The position numbers and the translations under genes are program-made. Below the pieces are notes generated by a model. It did no database searches, was not told where the DNA came from, and was given only the letters and a program-made list of their open reading frames with translations. This document shows positions 55,595 to 63,335 of a stretch of DNA of 64,000 bases, piece by piece (the first letter of the stretch is position 1; each line of letters starts with the position of its first letter). Source of the stretch: Weeksella virosa DSM 16922 (GTDB lineage: Bacteria; Bacteroidota; Bacteroidia; Flavobacteriales; Weeksellaceae); assembly GCF_000189415.1 (NCBI RefSeq), contig NC_015144.1, positions 935,501 to 999,500 on the forward strand. Direction: 5' to 3'.

Positions 55595-56371
55595 ATGAAA
55601 TATTATATAACAAGCATTTTAACCCTTTTCTTAAGCTTATCTACACAAGCTCAGGTAGGAATCAAAACAGAAACACCAGAGCGAACAGTTGATGTAAATG
55701 GTAACTTAAGAGTAACTACATTACAAGATAAGAAAGACGACAAAACGTACGACAACATCGTAATTGCAAATTCAGCTGGAGATATAGATAAACAACACAA
55801 ATCCTCTATCACGCAATCACCTAAACAGCAAGTAGAAATTGTTAGAAACATCTATTATAGCGATAATGGTGGACACCCAGATAAAACGGTGGTTTGTGGT
55901 AATTATGTTTTTGCATTCACCACCGACAATCATCCTGTAATGAAAATTGCAAAGCAACCAGACAGAGAGTTGAAATTACAGTTCGGCCTTAGAAGACTAG
56001 AACGTAGGTATAATCTTACTGGCGGTCACAGTGCCAATACCGGAGATGGTGACTATTATTATAGCAACGTAGAAAAAACATTTACAACTTCAAACTGGAA
56101 TACCTTTCAGAAGGTTTTCGACTATACCCAAACCTACTCTGATCCAGCCAACGCAAGTGGTATTAATTATACTCAGAAGCATATGATAAATAATGACCTC
56201 TTAAGATTACATATTATAGACCCTTTGAGCGGTAATTTTTATAGAATAAACTTTACTAGAATGGTAAATAGAAAAGAGGATACTGGTGGCCAAGCCAACT
56301 ACTTAGAAAACAAACAAAATAGTGGTTTACGCATCATAATCTGTGAAAGATATTATAACACTGCAAACTAA
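55595..56371 (+). CDS. 'VGINT' family protein, copy 3
   Basis: 258 aa, the most divergent of the four. Signal peptide ending STQAQ, then VGIKTETPERTVDVNGNLRV, TLQDKKDDKTYDNIV, VVCGNYVFAF, VEKTFTTSNWNTFQK, FYRINFTRM and ICERYY. It has a longer middle with RRLERRYNLTGGHSANTGDG. 11 nt after copy 2, so they share a transcript. Confidence 0.8.
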   Translation: MKYYITSILTLFLSLSTQAQVGIKTETPERTVDVNGNLRVTTLQDKKDDKTYDNIVIANSAGDIDKQHKSSITQSPKQQVEIVRNIYYSDNGGHPDKTVVCGNYVFAFTTDNHPVMKIAKQPDRELKLQFGLRRLERRYNLTGGHSANTGDGDYYYSNVEKTFTTSNWNTFQKVFDYTQTYSDPANASGINYTQKHMINNDLLRLHIIDPLSGNFYRINFTRMVNRKEDTGGQANYLENKQNSGLRIIICERYYNTAN

Positions 56372-56377
56372 AAAACA

Positions 56378-57046
56378 ATGAAAATAAATATTAAGAAACT
56401 TGTATTTTTTATGAGCATGATGCTTTCTGCAAACATTTATGCTCAAGTAGGTATTAATACCGATGAACCTACACGCATGCTCGATGTGGATGGTAACCTG
56501 AAAGTAAGATCATTAGGTGATAAATCTTCGAATACTACTACTTATAATAGAGTTTTAGTTACCGATAACCTAGGTAATATAGACGCTATTAATTTAACAG
56601 ATCTGAAGAACCAAATCAATGAAGAAATAGTAGAAAACAAATTGATTTATTATACAGGTACAGCACCTATTAGTAGTGAAAAGTTGACATGTGGACGTTT
56701 TCAGTTTTCATTCAGACCATCTACTACACCAGGTAAGAACTTAGACATTATGGTGAATTTGGTTGATAACCCCAATCAGGAAGTTACTGCTTATTATACC
56801 ATATTTAGGAAATGGGGGAATTATAATCTTAAGTATTACAAAGCTAACGGGAAAACATTTACAACTAGTAACTATACTACGCCACAATTATTGTGCCCTC
56901 AACTGGATAAAAATAGTACAGGAGAAGTTTATATTTCTTACCCTGGTGAAGCTAATTATTATAGGGTATATTTTTTAGGGCGAGAAAACCATAGAGTAGG
57001 ACAAACAGTACATAACTCATATACAATCACTTGCGAGAAGTTTTAA
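56378..57046 (+). CDS. 'VGINT' family protein, copy 4
   Basis: 222 aa. Signal peptide ending NIYAQ, then VGINTDEPTRMLDVDGNLKV, LTCGRFQFSF, KTFTTSNYTTPQL, YYRVYFLGR and TCEKF at the end: same order as in copies 1-3. 6 nt after copy 3 and followed by a terminator, so it is the last gene of the array. Confidence 0.8.
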   Translation: MKINIKKLVFFMSMMLSANIYAQVGINTDEPTRMLDVDGNLKVRSLGDKSSNTTTYNRVLVTDNLGNIDAINLTDLKNQINEEIVENKLIYYTGTAPISSEKLTCGRFQFSFRPSTTPGKNLDIMVNLVDNPNQEVTAYYTIFRKWGNYNLKYYKANGKTFTTSNYTTPQLLCPQLDKNSTGEVYISYPGEANYYRVYFLGRENHRVGQTVHNSYTITCEKF

Positions 57047-57078
57047 TTTCTTAAGATAAACAAGTGTTTATATACTAT

Positions 57079-57109
57079 AAAGCAGGAAAATATTTTCCTG
57101 CTTTTTTTA
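57079..57109 (+). terminator. Terminator of the VGINT array
   Basis: AAAGCAGGAAAA/TTTTCCTGCTTT stem, loop TAT, seven T. Confidence 0.9.
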
Positions 57110-57220
57110 TTCCATTTTTTCGATTGGAAAAGGGATTACTCACAATAGATTTTTTTTGTAACGGATACAAAAAAAACGTGTAAATATTTCCTTCAACAAG
57201 CATTTTCCTTGTTTTCATTT

Positions 57221-57260
57221 TAAAAAAAAATACGAATTGAAGTAGTTTCAATTCGTATTC
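57221..57260 (-). terminator. Terminator of the C1q-like operon
   Basis: Perfect 13-bp stem AATACGAATTGAA/TTCAATTCGTATT, 5-nt loop, nine T on the minus strand. Confidence 0.9.
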
Positions 57261-57283
57261 TCCTTGTTCGTGTTCTCTCTTTC

Positions 57284-58135
57284 TTAGTATAATTTTTCTA
57301 TTTTAATGAAACTTTGTTCTCCTGGAATAACCTCGTAAACATCGGCAACAGTGAGCAAAGATACGGCGCCAGTCACCTGAAGGGTTAAGGTATCTCCAGC
57401 ATCAAAAAAGCCTACAAACTCCATTGTCCCTACACGGTTTGCTCCTGTATGAATAAGAATTGCAGTTGCAATCGGGACTTCTCTGCGTGTGAGGATAAAA
57501 TCATTTTTCTTTGCTCGATAAGAAAGAATTGGAGTAGATACGTGCAAGCCAGAAGTTTTCATTCCAAGACTGACAAAAATTCTATAAAACCCTCTTTCTT
57601 TCATCGTAAAGTTGCTGTAAGTGTATTCCTCCTCATTTTCATCGTCGATTTCTCCTATAGGGGATATAATACCTAATTCATCCACATCAAAGTCTGATGA
57701 ATATAGACCAAAAGGTGTTGTCGCAGACCCGCATCCTGCTACAACACAGGCCAATCTCGGATTTTTCTCAGCATTCGGGTCAAGACTCGCTCGTGTATAG
57801 GGCACTCTCGACTGATCCAAAGCTGTTTTCCATTTTTCGCCATCATACACCATAACCGCTTCTTTTTCTTTTACATACATCACCATTCCTTCCATGGTCG
57901 GGTCGTCTGTATAGAGATCGTGCTCGTTGGCATCGTACAAAGGTAGTTGCGTGATATCGTCTACTATTGGTAGCATCAGGCCTTTTGCCTTGTGCTCGTT
58001 ACTCGATGGATTAACTAAGCTTAGGCTTGCATGGTCATTGGTATAATCACTTTCGCTAATCACCACTTGTGCAGAAGCAAACGCTCCCACAGCAAACATG
58101 CTTATTATATTTATTATATTTATTATATTTTTCAT
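57284..58135 (-). CDS. Secreted C1q/TNF-like protein, third gene of operon
   Basis: 283 aa. Signal peptide with a repetitive start (NIINIINII) ending ASAQ. N-terminal module VVISESDYTNDHASLSLVNP then KGLMLPIVDDITQLP, a stretch like that of fibre-head or surface proteins that ends in VMVYDGEKWK. The C-terminal half looks like a jelly-roll of the C1q/TNF type (SNFTMKERGFYRIFVSLGMK, then the closing strand FIKIEKLY). It has paired Cys (CVVAGCG) shared with the first gene of the operon. Ligand unknown. Confidence 0.75.
   Translation of the reverse strand: MKNIINIINIISMFAVGAFASAQVVISESDYTNDHASLSLVNPSSNEHKAKGLMLPIVDDITQLPLYDANEHDLYTDDPTMEGMVMYVKEKEAVMVYDGEKWKTALDQSRVPYTRASLDPNAEKNPRLACVVAGCGSATTPFGLYSSDFDVDELGIISPIGEIDDENEEEYTYSNFTMKERGFYRIFVSLGMKTSGLHVSTPILSYRAKKNDFILTRREVPIATAILIHTGANRVGTMEFVGFFDAGDTLTLQVTGAVSLLTVADVYEVIPGEQSFIKIEKLY
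58103..58129. repeat. Three 9-bp tandem repeats in a signal peptide
   Basis: TATTATATT three times, in frame with the gene at 57284-58135, encoding repeated Asn-Ile-Ile. Gain or loss of units would keep the frame and change signal-peptide length. Confidence 0.8.
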
Positions 58136-58138
58136 GGT

Positions 58139-58969
58139 TTAATCTAATTTTTCGATATAAATAAATGTATCTGGATCATTCATAACAAAGGTTACTCCCG
58201 CACCTACCGCAAGTCCAGTATCGGCTTTGAGTCCTACTCTGAAACGAATTTTGGTCCCGGCATCGAATTGTTTTACCATATTGAACGAGTTGGTTGAATC
58301 TCTCTTTTGTGCAGAAACCAATAATCCTGCAAAGAGGTAATCGTTTGCTCTTAAGGTGAGCCAATCCTCATCGACCAAGACTTCTAAATTGAGTATAGAG
58401 GCTAAATTTCCGACCGATAATCCACCGCCAGTACTCGATTTTACAGAAACAGATACCCTATAAATTCCTTCGTTCGGAAAAGTAATCGAACCATCTTCCT
58501 CGGATAATACAAGACCAAGGTTGTTTATCTTATAATTTTGTAAATCGTTATCTACATTAAAAATCAATGTTTTGTAAGCGGTAATCCCTAAGACCGATAC
58601 CAAGGTTACGTCTTCTTTATCGGAGCTCAACAAACTAATGTTTTTGCTTCCGCGCAAAGAGCGTTTACTTGCACTCTCCCATTTCTCTCCATCGAAACGC
58701 ATGATATCTTTTTCTTCTTTAGAGTACATGACTAAGCCATCATCATTTGGGTTGACTATATAATCCCCCGTAACAGGATCTACATTTGGCAATTGATTTC
58801 TTTGCTCTACACTTGGCATAATAACTCCACGTCCATCACTCTGTATTTGCAGAAGAGCGTGCGGATGAGGATTATCTGTATCACCACCAATAACGACTTG
58901 TGCATTAACAGTGGTTTGCGTTAAACCAACCATCAGTAACATTAAAAAAGTATATATTTTTCTCATCAT
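58139..58969 (-). CDS. Secreted C1q/TNF-like protein, second gene of operon
   Basis: 276 aa. Signal peptide ending TVNAQ, N-terminal module HPHALLQIQSDGRGVIMPSV to GLVMYSKEEKDIMRFDGEKW, then a jelly-roll-like half (FPNEGIYRVSVSVKSSTGGG, FDAGTKIRFRVGLKADTGLA) closing in FIYIEKLD. Same architecture as both neighbours. One base after the first gene's stop and three before the third gene's start, so all three are co-translated. Confidence 0.78.
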   Translation of the reverse strand: MMRKIYTFLMLLMVGLTQTTVNAQVVIGGDTDNPHPHALLQIQSDGRGVIMPSVEQRNQLPNVDPVTGDYIVNPNDDGLVMYSKEEKDIMRFDGEKWESASKRSLRGSKNISLLSSDKEDVTLVSVLGITAYKTLIFNVDNDLQNYKINNLGLVLSEEDGSITFPNEGIYRVSVSVKSSTGGGLSVGNLASILNLEVLVDEDWLTLRANDYLFAGLLVSAQKRDSTNSFNMVKQFDAGTKIRFRVGLKADTGLAVGAGVTFVMNDPDTFIYIEKLD

Positions 58970-58970
58970 C

Positions 58971-59834
58971 TTAATCGGTTATTTTAGTGAAAATTATTTC
59001 TCTAGGATATTGATCGATTTCTCCTAGGGCCGTTAAACCCAACCCTATGGTTACAGTAACACTTGGTGAATGTATTCTTGCCACAATATAGTCTCCTTCT
59101 TTTAGGTCGACCAAAACAGAAGAAAAGTCACCTGTTTTTCCACCTCCAATACCTAACACCTCATGTGATGGTGGGTAGAAAGTAGTCAGTTTATTCTCAA
59201 TCTCTTCGTTATTTTCGTTTATGGTATAGTGATACAATTGATAGTTAGGCATTCCTGTAAGTGCTAACACTCCTGCTGTGAGAGAGGGAATGTAAGTCTT
59301 GATCTCGTATAAACCTTCTTCGGTTATTGTGAATTTTGCATTTGGGAAGTCATAAGTTATAGCTCCATACTTGATAGAGGCCGTTCCACGCTCAATCCCT
59401 AAGTTGTTATAATCTTCCTGATCAAATTTTAATGCTTCATGATGACCACAACCAACTAGTACACAAACAACCTCTTGTGTATTATCTTTATTGTTGGATG
59501 CGTAAAATCTTGATTCTTTATCGAATGGATATGTTTTTCTTGAATCGTTTGTCCATTTCTTTCCTGTATAGAAAAATGGTATTTTTAGGTCTTTGTCGTA
59601 AAATAGCAAGCCTGTCATATCTAGATCGGCTTCAGATGGTAATTTTTTTGGTAAATCATTGTATTCATTCACCGTAGGCAATAAAAGTCCGCGGTATTCT
59701 CCATTGTCTTCTCCATCGAGTTGAAGAATTGCATGTTGATGGATATCAATTTCGTTTTTTTTGGTAATGCCTACTTGTGCATAAGATAAGGTAATAGAAG
59801 CAAAAAATAGGCAAATTCGATAAAATTTAAACAT
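58971..59834 (-). CDS. Secreted C1q/TNF-like protein, first gene of operon
   Basis: 287 aa. Signal peptide ending LSYAQ, VGITKKNEIDIHQHAILQLD, RGLLLPTVNEYNDLP and GLLFYDKDLKIPFFYTGKKW; then VCVLVGCGHHEAL, KFTITEEGLYEIKTYIPSLT and the final IIFTKITD strand. Its leading 'VGIT' resembles the opening of the convergent VGINT family, so both arrays may share an assembly or surface-display mode. Function unknown. Confidence 0.78.
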   Translation of the reverse strand: MFKFYRICLFFASITLSYAQVGITKKNEIDIHQHAILQLDGEDNGEYRGLLLPTVNEYNDLPKKLPSEADLDMTGLLFYDKDLKIPFFYTGKKWTNDSRKTYPFDKESRFYASNNKDNTQEVVCVLVGCGHHEALKFDQEDYNNLGIERGTASIKYGAITYDFPNAKFTITEEGLYEIKTYIPSLTAGVLALTGMPNYQLYHYTINENNEEIENKLTTFYPPSHEVLGIGGGKTGDFSSVLVDLKEGDYIVARIHSPSVTVTIGLGLTALGEIDQYPREIIFTKITD

Positions 59835-60051
59835 GATATAGTTTTGATTTTCCGTTTTTTTTTAAAAAAAATATCAGCCTACGTCAGAAAAAACATAAGC
59901 CTATAGAAACGGTCTACTAGAATATAGATGAACTCTAATAACTCAATTGTCCCGTTATAATAAATACACTAAAATTTTCTTAATTTGCAATTAAGAACAA
60001 ATAATATCATACTTATTGCTTAAACTTTTTACTAATTAACGTATGTTTAAC
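59835..60051. promoter_or_regulatory. Upstream region of the C1q-like operon with palindrome
   Basis: 217 bp. TCTTAATT-TGC-AATTAAGA (59978-59996) is a perfect 8-bp-arm palindrome and a candidate operator. On the minus strand only weak -7-like sequence is seen before the start codon. Confidence 0.35.
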
Positions 60052-60110
60052 ATTGTTACGTAAAATAAAAACGGTACCCTGAGGGTGCCGTTTTTATTTT
60101 ACGTAACAAT
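60052..60110. terminator. Very long hairpin, bidirectional terminator
   Basis: 28-bp stem with one G-U pair and a 3-base loop: ATTGTTACGTAAAATAAAAA then CGGTACCC pairs with GGGTGCCG and its extension. It lies 14 bp after the lipoprotein stop and about 220 bp before the C1q operon start. Length is far beyond what termination needs. Confidence 0.85.
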
Positions 60111-60123
60111 ATTGCTTCTGTTT

Positions 60124-60660
60124 TTATTCTATTTTAAATTTTCTAGAAATTAATGCTTTTGCATGTTTATCATCGTTGTATTGTAGATCGATTTGTAGGG
60201 TAACAAGATTATGCCCATGATCTTTTATCCTGAAAAAACCATCTTTGGCGAGGATTTTTTCTCCTGTAGAAGTTAATTCGTAATAGGTTTCTTGCGGATC
60301 AAAAAAATGAGAAGGTTTTCTGTTGTCATTTTTGGTGTATTCACCTGTCCATCCTTTTATCGTATCAAAATAAAAAGTGGAGCTAAGAATAACCTTCTTT
60401 TCTTTATCTTCGGTATTTTCCTTCAAAAAGCCTGTCAAAACAAACTTTCCTATTTTCAAGCCATTTTCATTTGTTCCTAAATTTATAAACTCGGCCGTTG
60501 GGTTTTGTGCATTCAAAGAGTCGTTGAGCACATACAAAACGTCATCAAAGGTAAAGGTTTCTTTTGTCCCAAAATTATAGTCTTCTTCGTCGTACGACAT
60601 ACAGGCGAAAAAACTCATTAATATTGTAATGATAAGTAGGTAATATGTATTCTTCTTCAT
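60124..60660 (-). CDS. Predicted lipoprotein of unknown function
   Basis: 178 aa, lipobox FFAC (Cys20) after a hydrophobic signal. The mature part is beta-rich (FVLTGFLKENTED, KVILSSTFYFDTIKGWTGEY, LVTLQIDLQYND) and ends in SRKFKIE. No family recognised. Stands alone, ended by the long hairpin. Confidence 0.75.
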   Translation of the reverse strand: MKKNTYYLLIITILMSFFACMSYDEEDYNFGTKETFTFDDVLYVLNDSLNAQNPTAEFINLGTNENGLKIGKFVLTGFLKENTEDKEKKVILSSTFYFDTIKGWTGEYTKNDNRKPSHFFDPQETYYELTSTGEKILAKDGFFRIKDHGHNLVTLQIDLQYNDDKHAKALISRKFKIE

Positions 60661-60836
60661 AATGGATAGAAACTTTTTGGTAAATATACTATAAAACGAA
60701 TTGGTTTGTTTTTTATTTTGTTTCTACAGGCATAGGAATCTTATTGTTGGTTTTGTTTTTTTATTTTTTGGATAGGTTTAAGTCTTGCTGTGTTGATTAA
60801 CCTTTCTCTAACCAAACGATTAAACTGTCGTAACAC

Positions 60837-60863
60837 TTGGGGTTTTGCCTACGTGTATATTTG
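60837..60863 (+). promoter_or_regulatory. Promoter of the GDPD gene
   Basis: TTG (60837-60839), 16-bp spacer, TATATTTG (60856-60863), exact -7 consensus. An 88-nt leader follows containing a small CGTAT/ATACG hairpin. Confidence 0.65.
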
Positions 60864-60951
60864 CCTGTCGGAAAACCAGCCAAGCATTTCTGGAAATCCG
60901 TATCCAATACGAATCGGTTTAAGATATTCTTTTTAATCAATACTCTCTATC

Positions 60952-61713
60952 ATGCAAAACAAATTGAATAAGGTATTTTTATTAGTTTTTTTTATGCTTA
61001 CAGCTATGCTCAATGCTCAGACAAAAGTAATTGCCCATCGTGGTTATTGGGACACGCCAAATAATGCACAAAACTCTCTTCAAGCTCTAAAAATGTCGAA
61101 TACCATAAACGCTTACGGGAGTGAGTTTGATGTTTATATTACGAGCGATGGGGTATTGGTCGTGCATCACGATGCGGATATACAGGGTGTGGATATCGAG
61201 CGTAATCCGTACAGTATGATCGAAAAGCTAACGCTACAAAATGGTGAAACAATCCCTACCGTTGAACAATATTTAATGGAAGGAAAGAAATATCCAAACC
61301 TGAAAATGATTTATGAAATAAAACCCCACAAGACAGAAGAAAATGAAAATCGGGCGGTTTTAGCAACTTTGGCATTGGTGAAAAAATTGGGTGTAGAAGA
61401 TCAGGTAGAATACATTTCTTTTAGTAAAAACATTTGCGAGCTTTTGTTGAAGTATAACCCAAAAAGTCATGTTTCTTATCTCAAAGGCGATTTAACTCCT
61501 ACCGAAATAAAGCAATTAGGTTTTACGGGGATTGATTATCATTTCTCTTTGTTCGAGAAAAATCCTACTTGGATAGAAGAAGCTCATAAGCTTGGTTTAA
61601 TCGTAAATGCTTGGACTGTGAATAAAGAAAAAGATATGCAAATGTTGCTAAATCAAAAAATCGATTATATCACGACTGATCAACCAGAACTTTTACAACA
61701 ATTGATACAATAA
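60952..61713 (+). CDS. Secreted glycerophosphodiester phosphodiesterase
   Basis: 253-aa periplasmic enzyme releasing glycerol-3-phosphate from glycerophosphodiesters. Signal peptide about 1-22 (MLNAQ). GDPD-type active site: VIAHRGYWDTPNNAQNS (catalytic His), SEFDVYITSDGVLVVHHD (Glu/Asp metal ligands and second His), IYEIKPH, and the C-terminal VNAWTVNKEKDM. A copy of the dispersed motif core (CCTACCGAA, 61498-61506) encodes Pro-Thr-Glu. Complete, single gene. Confidence 0.93.
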   Translation: MQNKLNKVFLLVFFMLTAMLNAQTKVIAHRGYWDTPNNAQNSLQALKMSNTINAYGSEFDVYITSDGVLVVHHDADIQGVDIERNPYSMIEKLTLQNGETIPTVEQYLMEGKKYPNLKMIYEIKPHKTEENENRAVLATLALVKKLGVEDQVEYISFSKNICELLLKYNPKSHVSYLKGDLTPTEIKQLGFTGIDYHFSLFEKNPTWIEEAHKLGLIVNAWTVNKEKDMQMLLNQKIDYITTDQPELLQQLIQ

Positions 61714-61740
61714 CTGCTTTTACCCTATAACCTTGTTCTT

Positions 61741-61782
61741 ATAAAAATTCTGCTTGGTAGTGAACTGGGTAGAATTTTTTTA
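61741..61782 (+). terminator. Terminator of the GDPD gene
   Basis: AAAATTCT / AGAATTTT stem with a 19-nt loop and seven T; A run on the left allows use in both directions. Confidence 0.65.
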
Positions 61783-61810
61783 TTAGTATGATTGATTGGG
61801 GACTAGAGAC

Positions 61811-61846
61811 TAGGGATTGGGGATTGGGGATTGGGGATTGGGGTTT
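61811..61846 (+). repeat. GGGGATT tandem tract, G-quadruplex candidate
   Basis: Four GGGG runs separated by ATT (61819-61843), preceded by GGG at 61813 and more distant GGGG at 61798. In this AT-rich DNA it is an extreme local G bias on one strand. The minus strand reads as Pro-Asn-Pro-Gln-Ser repeats, which I consider chance. Confidence 0.85.
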
Positions 61847-61989
61847 ACACAGTCCACAAGCTGTGCATTCTCTTTCTTGGACTGTTTTTTGTTGATTTCT
61901 ATTTTGCTTTTCTTTAAGTGATGGCAATTGCCTCTGTGGTATTTTGTTCCGGTTTTCGTTACCTATACTACTGTTTATTTATCTCAGAG

Positions 61990-62038
61990 CTTCTCTATGC
62001 GACTATCCGAACCAAAAATTGGTTGTTGCATAGAGAAG
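61990..62038. repeat. Nested inverted repeat downstream of the polysaccharide genes
   Basis: CTTCTCTATGC ... GCATAGAGAAG (11-bp arms), enclosing AACCAA-AAA-TTGGTT. It sits in the non-coding stretch 61847-62086 after the last sugar gene. No T run on either side, so not an ordinary terminator; the rest of this stretch shows nothing I can name. Confidence 0.6.
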
Positions 62039-62086
62039 AGTATCACGGCCAATAACAGTATCTACCTCAACGGTTTTTCATTATTG

Positions 62087-62722
62087 TTAATTTTTCGATG
62101 CTATAACTTTACCCGGGTTGCCCACGACGGTCGCACCATCGGGTACGTCTCTTATAATTACAGAACCTGCGCCAATAAAAGAGTCTGCTCCTACTTTTTT
62201 AACTCCAGTCATAACTGTTGAAGCGATACCACAAAATACATTCTTCTCAAAATGTATGCTTGCTCCTATATTACTACCTTGTGAAAAGAAACAACCTTCC
62301 TCAATTATAGTGTGATGAGCAATATTTACCCCCATACTAATTAGAACAAAATCATTAATTGTAGTTAAAGGCATTATATTCGTCCCTGGTAATATATAAA
62401 CACATTTACCTATTTTAACAGATTCGTGAATTTGACAATGAGGATGTATAAAATTAGGTGTTTTAAAGCCTGACTTAATTACTTCTTTCAACAAAGAAAT
62501 TCTAACCTTATTGTTCCCTATCGGAATAAAAATATTTGTTGATTTTTCTATTGAATTTAAAAGATATTTAAAATCACCAAGTACGTTATATTTACCAATA
62601 GTAGTGTTTTTAATTGATAAATTATCATCAATAAATCCAAGTATATTGTAATTATCACTTAAATATTCTGCATAAACCTGACCATAAGTACCTGCTCCAA
62701 CTATAATTGCTTTTTCTTTCAT
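62087..62722 (-). CDS. PglD/NeuD-type sugar O/N-acetyltransferase
   Basis: 211 aa from MKEKAIIVGAGTYG. N-terminal Rossmann-like part (IIVGAGTYGQVYAEYLSDNY) binding the UDP-sugar, then a left-handed beta-helix of hexapeptide repeats (IHESVKIGKCVYILPGTNIM, FVLISMGVNIAHHTIIEEGC with the catalytic His, GASIHFEKNVFCGIAST) and DGATVVGNPGKVI. It should acetylate an amino-sugar used for surface glycan or glycoprotein. 7 nt after the sugar transferase. Confidence 0.92.
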   Translation of the reverse strand: MKEKAIIVGAGTYGQVYAEYLSDNYNILGFIDDNLSIKNTTIGKYNVLGDFKYLLNSIEKSTNIFIPIGNNKVRISLLKEVIKSGFKTPNFIHPHCQIHESVKIGKCVYILPGTNIMPLTTINDFVLISMGVNIAHHTIIEEGCFFSQGSNIGASIHFEKNVFCGIASTVMTGVKKVGADSFIGAGSVIIRDVPDGATVVGNPGKVIASKN

Positions 62723-62729
62723 ACAACTT

Positions 62730-63335
62730 TTAATTAGTCCCATCAAATGGTACAGTTGTTACTTCACCTTCTTTTGCTATGCCCTCACGCACAAGAACCT
62801 TTTTAATCGTTAAGAAAAAGATTTTCAGATCTAGAGCGAAAGAAATATTATTCACGTAAAAGACATCTAACTCAAACTTCTTCGTCCACGAAATGGCATT
62901 ACGTCCATTCACTTGTGCCCAACCTGTAATCCCTGGACGTACTTCATGACGTCGCTTTTGTTCTTCATTGTACAATGGCAGATAATACGTACGCAAAGGA
63001 CGGGGTCCGATCAGGCTCATATCTCCTTTGAGTACATTAATCAGCTGCGGAATTTCATCCAAGGAGGTTTTGCGCACAAATGCTCCTATTGGCGTTAAAC
63101 GATCGGCATCTGGTAATAATTTTCCTTGCTCATCTGTCTTATCATTCATGGTTTTGAATTTGATGATCTTGAAGATCTTTTCGTTCAGTCCTGGACGCTC
63201 CTGGAAAAAGAACGGTTTGCCTTGATTGGCAAAATATAAACCAATAGTTACTATGATAAAAATTGGGGATAAAATCAACAGCCCCACTAGCGCAACGAGT
63301 ATATCTAAAATTCGTTTTATAAAATTTTTATACAT
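62730..63335 (-). CDS. Initial sugar-phosphate transferase (PglC/WcaJ type)
   Basis: 201-aa monotopic phosphoglycosyltransferase that loads the first sugar phosphate onto undecaprenyl phosphate. Re-entrant N-terminal helix ([20 protein letters not shown]), then [40 protein letters not shown] (Asp-Glu catalytic pair), LIGPRPL and [14 protein letters not shown]. Short form without extra transmembrane helices, like Campylobacter PglC. The next gene is a PglD-like acetyltransferase, so the locus may build a diacetamido-sugar-linked glycan. Confidence 0.94.
   Translation of the reverse strand: MYKNFIKRILDILVALVGLLILSPIFIIVTIGLYFANQGKPFFFQERPGLNEKIFKIIKFKTMNDKTDEQGKLLPDADRLTPIGAFVRKTSLDEIPQLINVLKGDMSLIGPRPLRTYYLPLYNEEQKRRHEVRPGITGWAQVNGRNAISWTKKFELDVFYVNNISFALDLKIFFLTIKKVLVREGIAKEGEVTTVPFDGTN

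Noticed and set aside
53328-57046. T9SS sorting domains on the VGINT proteins
   Set aside because: I looked for the C-terminal YPNP...GVY pattern with a basic tail; none of the four has it. They end in a C-E-x-F/Y-Y type motif.
61811-61846. Possible CRISPR-like repeat
   Set aside because: Units are 7 bp without spacers and there are no cas genes; it is a simple tandem repeat.
61739-61927. Minus-strand frame with Pro-Asn-Pro-Gln-Ser repeats
   Set aside because: It is the translation of the GGGGATT repeat; no start signal, and the flanks are non-coding.
61928-62221. 97-aa plus-strand frame
   Set aside because: More than half is antisense to the hexapeptide acetyltransferase, and it has no family features or promoter.
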